From assembly GCA_002914805.1 (NCBI GenBank), contig JXTB01000031.1:124036-188035 (forward strand): a stretch of 64,000 bases of DNA, in the 5' to 3' direction. Below the pieces are notes generated by a model. The model did no database searches. It was not told the DNA's origin and worked only from the letters and a program-made list of their open reading frames with translations. Made by a program: the position numbers and the translations under genes. Positions 57,694 through 64,000 of this stretch are shown one piece after another. The DNA is from Parasponia andersonii. Its lineage: Eukaryota > Streptophyta > Magnoliopsida > Rosales > Cannabaceae. The number at the start of each line of letters is the position of its first letter. The stretch's first letter is position 1.

Positions 57694-59258
57694 TCCAGAC
57701 AGAAATAATAAATGGAACTGACCTTTATATATATGTCGACATGCTAACTTAGAAAACTTTCTTGAAATCTTTTAGATTTCTCATATTCTCAGGATCCATA
57801 AAGAGAAAAGTGACGTCAAACTGCTTCTCAGGACTCATAAAGAGAAAGGTGAGACTTGATAACCAGGTAGATTGAAGTTTTCAAGCTATTCAGTAAGTGC
57901 TTGTTCTGAATGGTCAATTCCGTGGGGATATAAGATGACAATCCATAGAGCCGCAGCCCCTGGCTTTTCCCCTCATACAGGAAATCCAAGAAGACGTAAG
58001 ATGATAACATGCTGAGTAGACAGTTACTCTTCTACATGCGAGCTCACTACCACAAACGACTTTGAAGACTGATACTTCAGTGATAACCTTGTGTTTTCTG
58101 TTTCTCTGATTTGGTTTCTGAGAAGTGTGAATGACACTCACAGATTTATCATTCTTATTCTTATACTGGACACCAAAAGCGCAGATGAGGAATGAAAACA
58201 ACTGTCCTGAAATATTTCTCCAGTATTACGCAAAGGAATGAGATGACACAAGCAATATGATAACATCATGATGTGAGATTACAAACTGAAAAAAGATGCA
58301 GTTCTCTGAGAAAACAGTGAACCCAAGAAAGCAAAAGAGCATTTCCATTGACACCAGAATCATATGAATTATAGTATTGACGTAACAGTTCCAGCAAATC
58401 AAGCAAACGAAAAATCTTAGAATTTATTGTAACCGAAGAGAGAGTACCCATTTTCATCTAAAAGCATACTATTCAGGTAAAACTCGTGAAAGGGGTAAAA
58501 AGGCAAGAAGGAAAGTGTACGAGGATATGAATACATGTGCAGTTAGGCTGTAAAGTATTAAATTTAAAAAACCTCACCTCAATGAATTCTGCCAGTTATA
58601 TCGAAAGGCCAGGTCTGTTCACAGCAAAAGTACCTTCTAATAGATTACTTTTAACCCATTGGCCCCAACATAACATACTCGGCCATGGCCATTGCCCTGC
58701 AATTACGGACCGGAGTCACATTTCTCATCATTGACATGTTACATGTAGACAAGCGCGATCTCTTAGGCCCGCTCTAATATAGTTGACGTTTAAAACTTCT
58801 CACCATTTTCAACATGGTGAGCTAGAAAGTGAAGATCACCTTCATCATCATCAATAGTTTTTAGTTTTCTTGAATTCTGCAAACAATAGTTAACTCCAAA
58901 AATCAGGCGAAGACAAAAATACCAAATGGACAACTTAAAAATGTCAGCCAAAATCAAGAGGCTTGTATCAGAGAATTCTTGTTTCCTACAAGAAGTTTCA
59001 CATCTTTCCGTAAAAAGCTTATGTAGTTAATAGAATAATTTTTAACTAAAGTTCAGGAAACTTCTAGAAGACACATTCCATTTTAAGATCATTGTTGAAA
59101 TGATTCTTCAAGAAATCAAAAGGGTCAATTGTCTTGAAGCATAAATCCAATATTCGGTATCGTCTATGTGCTGCAAACATATATTCTACCTAGATAAGCC
59201 AAATAAAACAGTCAGTTCCATGTTACAACAGAACATTAACTAACTAATTTACATAGGG

Positions 59259-59350
59259 CACTTTCCATATAAAATTAACAGTATGTTCGTGGTAATTTTT
59301 TATTCACTTTCCATATAAAATTAACAGTATGTTCGTGGTAATTTTTTATT
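59259..59350. repeat. 46-bp tandem duplication at the solo LTR edge
   Basis: The unit cactttccatataaaattaacagtatgttcgtggtaattttttatt starts at 59259 and 59305 with no differences. It spans the left junction of the solo LTR, so it copied host flank plus LTR end after insertion. Confidence 0.93.
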
Positions 59351-61035
59351 TCCGAGAATATGCGAATACTTGTTTGTTATTGGAAAATTAAAACAGTATA
59401 ATTGAGCATAAAATTTAGAGATAAGTAAGTATGTATATATGCATAAGGCGGTTAAGTTAGTTAGATAAAGAGATACGTATATAAGTAAAAGCTAGTGATT
59501 TAAAGATCTAAAGGACCAGTTAACCGGATTTTAGGATATTAAAGTATAAATAATTAAGATTAAGAGTACCGAAACTTAAATAACATAAATTAATGAGACT
59601 GATATTTAAACTAGTTGAAAATAAGATTGCTGAAATATAAATATTGAAAATAAAATGGCTGAAACATAAAATATATCAGTCAACTGGAATAAGTTTGCCT
59701 TGAAAAGTAAAGAGTTGAAAATAAAATACAATAATATAAAATACCATGAAATAGGAGATGCCGCCTTAGTGCAAAAACTACCATGAACATAGGATTAGGG
59801 TCTTGAATGACTCAACCCTTATAGAGTTCTTTGAATGAGATGCTAGTATGTGTCTGAAAGAGAGAATAAATGATGATTTCTTGTTTGAAATATAGCTCGA
59901 TTATATATTGACCAAGTCTTGATCATGTATATATATATATATAAGTATAGGTATATAAAACATGAAGTATGAGCCTTTAATGGTCAAATTAAAGGTGTTC
60001 ACTTCACATTCATGATCAGCCACTTTATGTATGTAAACTAATGTTTATCAGGTATGAACTAGTACAAAACCTTATAAAATAGGATATGATACTTAGGTGA
60101 TGAATATAAGATAAGGTATGAATGAGAAACAAAAATTGGAAGTTGAGATATATGATAAAAAAATATAAAGATCAGCCATTGTTCACATAGAAACAACAGC
60201 TGATTATGCATGCAAAGACACCAAAGACCACTTTTTGATATGAGAATAAAGTTAAATTAGTGATCTTAGACTACGAACATGACCTAGAATGATATGTAGG
60301 AAGTTAGGAGGTGTTTTGTGTCTATCGGGTAGACTAGAATGCAAGAAAAATGAGAGTTTTAGCCATTGCAGTGGCTAGAAACGTGAGCAGCTAAGTGAGA
60401 GAGAGAGAGAGAGTGATTGTATACGAGTGTTTTCTTTCTGTATATGAAGGAACTCCCTATGTGTGAAAGGGCTACTCTTATTTATAAGAAACTTAGACTT
60501 GGAGGTCAAGAAGTTAGTGGAAGATAGGGTTGCCAAGTGGCAAAAATAACTTTTCTTTGTCTCCTAAGATCTGGTTCTAGCCATAGTTTTAGTAAAAGAC
60601 AATGATTAAGCAACATAGAAGTGCTAAGAACTAATTTAGAGTTTAGTAAACAGCCTTCGGAAGCAACCTAGAAGCTACCATCTCAACCATTTTACTCAAA
60701 ACCATCAAAAATAAACCAAAAACCACCTGGTTTAGGGTTTAGTTACTAGGGAAATGACATGTTACTTGGTTAGAAAGTTTCTGCGTATAACAATGGTTAG
60801 TATTCCTCGATTTGGTGCATGTAACTCATGTTCTTGATCCCCTAAAAGGGCTTAGGGTATAGGGTAAGGATACCCTAACGTAGTTAAGATCCGTAACCCT
60901 AAAATAACACTACTATGCTTTTTTTTTTCTATGTTTTTGCTCTATTTTCTGTTTTAATCATATTCAAGCTTAATCTATCATTGATCAATTCTTAATTAAA
61001 TTATTCTAATCAAATTCACGAACTTACCCAAAACA
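59330..61035 (-). mobile_element. Solo LTR, family S, inverted copy
   Basis: The reverse complement matches 23104-24794 along its length: ends tgttcg...aaaaca, the TATA context (60470-60488), the cccttataaggg-type block and the accctaac...catgttcat block. Flanks are cagta (59325-59329) and catta (61036-61040), a 4-of-5 candidate target duplication. No interior remains. It inserted in the conserved segment at a point where unit 1 is uninterrupted (about 27190-27280), so it is an insertion independent of the unit 1 copy. Confidence 0.85.
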
Positions 61036-61836
61036 CATTATAATATGGGAAAACCGTGAAAATAAAGATATGTCCTATTCTTTACACAGAAGGAGATGTA
61101 TCAGTCTTAAAAAATCACATACAAAGAGTTTGGTCAAGCAAGTGAATGACCTTAAGTCAACATAGAAGGTAATGTACATATCAGTTATTTAGACAAAACT
61201 GAGAGAAACAAGGCCTAACAAAGATAATCAGATAAAGGCCATTGCGTTGTGAACCTAAACTCTGTTTTTTCTTCTAACAAAAAAATCTCTAAAGAATACT
61301 ATATCATAAGATTTTTTTTTTTTCTTTTGTTTTCTTTAGTTATACCTAACATGTTAGCACATCCACAGACATGTACCCTCAAAGACGTATGCAACGGTGA
61401 ACTGAATCAAACTATAGAATATACATACTCATATAGAACTACATTCTACTATAATCAAGTGTTATTTTTATTTGTTATTCAGGGTTAGCTAGTTTTCTTG
61501 GAGTATATGTAATTTAAAATTATGAAATGCAACAATTAATTAATTGACTTATAAACAATATGTAATAAATTTTGAAGACCGGGACAATATGAGTCAAAAG
61601 AGCAAGCTCCAACCTGGCAAGTACCTGGTCCTTATTGGATGGACTCAGTCTGGTTCACAGGAATCACACACAACTAAAAGCTGGCTATGTAAATTGTGAA
61701 AATACCTTAGGAAGATACAAATTGTTTCCCAACACGCAAATTGAAATTAGCATCCGAATCTTTTTTAAGTACAAAAGGCAAAAAAGTACTTTTACCACGA
61801 GTCAAATTCGAAAGGAATATCTTAAATGAAGTGTCA

Positions 61837-61990
61837 CATATGCAAATCTCCATGTTTTCTTAGCAAGTGGACTCGTGTAAGTAAGAAATTAAAAGTGTTT
61901 TCTTAACATATGCAAATCTCCAAATTTTCATAGCAAGTGGACTCGTGTATGTAAGAAATTAAAAGGTTATGCTTAACATATGCAAAAAGG
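61837..61990. repeat. 70-bp tandem repeat
   Basis: Units beginning catatgcaaa start at 61837, 61907 and (partial) 61977. The first two differ at a few bases. It lies in the conserved segment. Confidence 0.9.
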
Positions 61991-62850
61991 CACATTCGCT
62001 CTTTTAAAAAACAAGAAGGTCCATTCCAGCCGAACAAAAGACATCAATAATTGCGATGAGTAGCTATAATGCTGACAAAAAGTACCACCAACTAGATACA
62101 ATAAGTCCCCCTTTAAACCGAAGAGTACTATTTCAATTTCAATAAATACATCACAGAATTCAGTTATTGACATTCAATCAAAATGTAAAGCAAAATTGAC
62201 ATTTTTTTTGTTTAATATTTCACATCCATACAGAGAACACACATATCAACTTTAAACTAATATTGTAACATGGAAGTCAATTTGGCCAGAGAGTTCAGTG
62301 ATTGGCGCTTATGCTTTTTTCTTGTAAAAGTGAAAAGAATAACAAGAATATGCATCCGCTAATCACACCCAGAATTTTACTACAGTTTCCCATTAATAAT
62401 CAAATACAACATTGAGATCATAGACCTTCTCCTCCATCCCAAAAAAAAAAAATCATAAAAAAGGAGCATATTCTGACAGACTGACACAGAGCGAGAACCA
62501 AGCCAAACAAATTACCAAAAAAAAAAAAAAAAAAAAAAGGAACACGCACATGGGATTCCTCCAAATTCGTCTTATAATATCCATCTTTACAATGATTAAA
62601 ATCAAAATGAAAGCTTCGGGCACAAAACACAAACATAAACACAAAAGAGACGAAATTTGACGGCTAACCTCGATGCTCTGTGTTGTCAATGTAATTGTCC
62701 GGAGAGTGTTCTCTTCGCTGGGCAGGGGACCCATTTGCCCAGCCCCTCGAACTATTCAATGTCTTTTTCCCCAAGTCCCACCTAGCGACACCCAAGACAA
62801 CTTGCAAATATCGTTCGTTACTGGATTGCTGTCGTTTGAGCTAGAAATTA

Positions 62851-63835
62851 TCGTTTCTTAATTTTGGGATTTTTTAATTTTTCATTAAATATTCTAATTT
62901 TATAAATAATTTATATTTTATATATTTGTTCATCGTAAATTTTAAAAGAGGGACAAAATGACAAATTTTAAAAAGCATGAAAATGATATGCTCGTTTTGA
63001 ATCATGCAACTTTTAGGTAAGTGAAAAATAAAAGACAATAGTTAGTGTAAAAGTTTATTATGATTTATTACACAACTCGATGGATGCCAATTGCTATAAG
63101 AATTAGGAGAATTAGGGTGGGTTTTGCCACTCGGATTTATAATCCAGCAAAAAAGGGTTGATTTAATCAAGAGGAGTGACAAGGGCACCGTCTTTTCCGC
63201 TCTCTAATTTTATTATTTGAACATAAATTTTATTATAATTTATTATGTTACTAAAATATAAAATTGAATGGTAGAATTTACATGTCAAATAACGAGATTA
63301 GAGAATGAAACAGTTTAACTCTTGCACTCCACTAATATCCTTCCCATTATGTACTCAGTATACTAGTTTGGCTTTCACTTTTACATGTAGATGACACGCT
63401 GCCTAAACTTTTTTGATTTATTATTAATGCATCGGATCTTTCTTACACAAAAATTTAAGATTTGAATGAAGTAATGTCGAATTTGAAATAAGTAAAATAT
63501 CCAAATTGTTCTATTAAAAAAAGTAAAATATCTAAACTGAAATTCAATAACCAAAAGTGGAGCAAAAGTTATAATTTAAGGATCATTGGTGAAATTAACC
63601 TTTTTCTTTTATGTTAAAGATCCATGTTTAGCTAAGATTTAGGGATGGTTTTGAACTGATGAACAACCTAGTTTCGATGTGCTTATATTAAGAGGAGTGG
63701 ATGATGAGCTTATCCTATTGGATGGATCTCTTCCTCCAATTCAATATGTTAATAATAATAGATTTGTCTAAGAAAAATGTGACATTTAAACGTTTATGGA
63801 TCACAGTGAGACTAAACTTTATTTAAAATGCTTAG
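62851..63835. other. AT-rich spacer
   Basis: No gene. Part (63530-63610) resembles 36455-36545. Nothing else is recognisable. Confidence 0.6.
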
Positions 63836-64000
63836 TGTTATGCGGTTTAAAATCCTAAGGTCGCGTAAGTTTTATATGCGACCTCCTCCAAGAAGGATAT
63901 ATGCCACCTCCTCCGTGATGCTTATATGCGACCTCTTCTGCAGGTTTTTGTGCGACCTTCTCCGTATAGTTTTCCTTAATAAACAGGGAACCTATAGGAA
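63836..64000 (+). mobile_element. Start of a second LTR with 25-bp repeats (cut by window end)
   Basis: It begins tgttatgcggtttaaaatcctaaggtcg, parallel to the start of the LTR at 44426. gcgacct-type cores follow at 63878, 63903 (as gccacct), 63928 and 63952, spaced 25, 25 and 24 bases. It continues beyond the window. Confidence 0.7.

Larger units (their letters stand above)
43541..62850 (+). repeat. Duplicated unit 2 (paralogous to 7345-29250)
   Basis: Same order and orientation of blocks as unit 1: left flank (43700-43900), promoter region (49026 on), ATPase gene, 3' flank and conserved segment. Its own insertions are the candidate solo LTR (44426-45111), the LINE (45190-49023) and the solo LTR at 59330-61035. 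Both units are bordered on the left by an LTR of the LARD-like family, in opposite orientations. Confidence 0.8.
56690..62850 (-). other. Conserved duplicated segment 2; possible decayed minus-strand gene
   Basis: Counterpart of 24800-29250, split by a solo LTR (59330-61035). Matching blocks include 57340-57420 with 25475-25560, 57930-57975 with 25990-26030 (atccatagagccgcagcccctggc), 58620-58700 with 26610-26690, and 62660-62770 with 28980-29090. At the right end the minus strand reads a short frame (MGPLPSEENTLRTITL, from ~62734) ending at cgag|gttagc, a donor-like site. In unit 1 the same exon-like block has an extra base after the ATG. The 58560-58700 block has a stop and a lost base. The product is not recognised; coding status is doubtful. 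Confidence 0.45.

Overview
This 64 kb window is AT-rich nuclear DNA from a flowering plant, most likely a eudicot. The evidence is two intronless plant plasma-membrane-type Ca2+-ATPase genes embedded in plant-type LTR retrotransposons (chromoviral and Athila-like Ty3/gypsy, Ty1/copia), a plant L1-type LINE with a C-terminal RNase H, and a tRNA-derived SINE. There are no operons, CRISPR arrays or prokaryotic signals. The species cannot be named from the sequence.

Layout. 1-7330: a Ty3/gypsy-type LTR element with long (~2 kb) LTRs, an initiator-Met primer-binding site, a polypurine tract, and a ~3.7 kb interior with no coding capacity (LARD-like). 7345-29250: duplicated unit 1, made of the promoter region, the Ca2+-ATPase gene (9783-12872), a nest of retroelements (chromovirus 13717-22581, Athila-like fragment 22582-22905, 1.69 kb solo LTR 23104-24794), and a conserved non-TE segment (24800-29250). 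29250-38780: AT-rich spacer with a broken copia element (30540-36029) that carries a nested LTR, a SINE and small tandem duplications. 38785-43540: an inverted, shortened second copy of the LARD-like family. 43541-62850: duplicated unit 2 in the same orientation as unit 1, with a candidate solo LTR (44426-45111), a decayed LINE (~45190-49023), the second Ca2+-ATPase gene (51961-55002) and the second copy of the conserved segment (56690-62850), which is split by an inverted solo LTR of the same family as in unit 1. The window ends inside another copy of the 25-bp-repeat LTR.

Only two genes look intact: the two Ca2+-ATPases. They are close paralogues of the ACA12/ACA13 type (1029 and 1013 residues) and should pump Ca2+ out of the cytosol under calmodulin control of an N-terminal autoinhibitory region. 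Everything else is transposon remains, duplicated non-coding flank, or a possible decayed minus-strand gene present in both units. The main story is a segmental (tandem-like) duplication of an ATPase locus, with start sites ~42 kb apart, later enlarged by independent transposon insertions. I found no convincing new biological system. The most informative signals are the paired insertions of one LTR family into both paralogous segments, the LARD-like family, and the conserved segment of unknown function. All similarity statements rest on alignment by eye.
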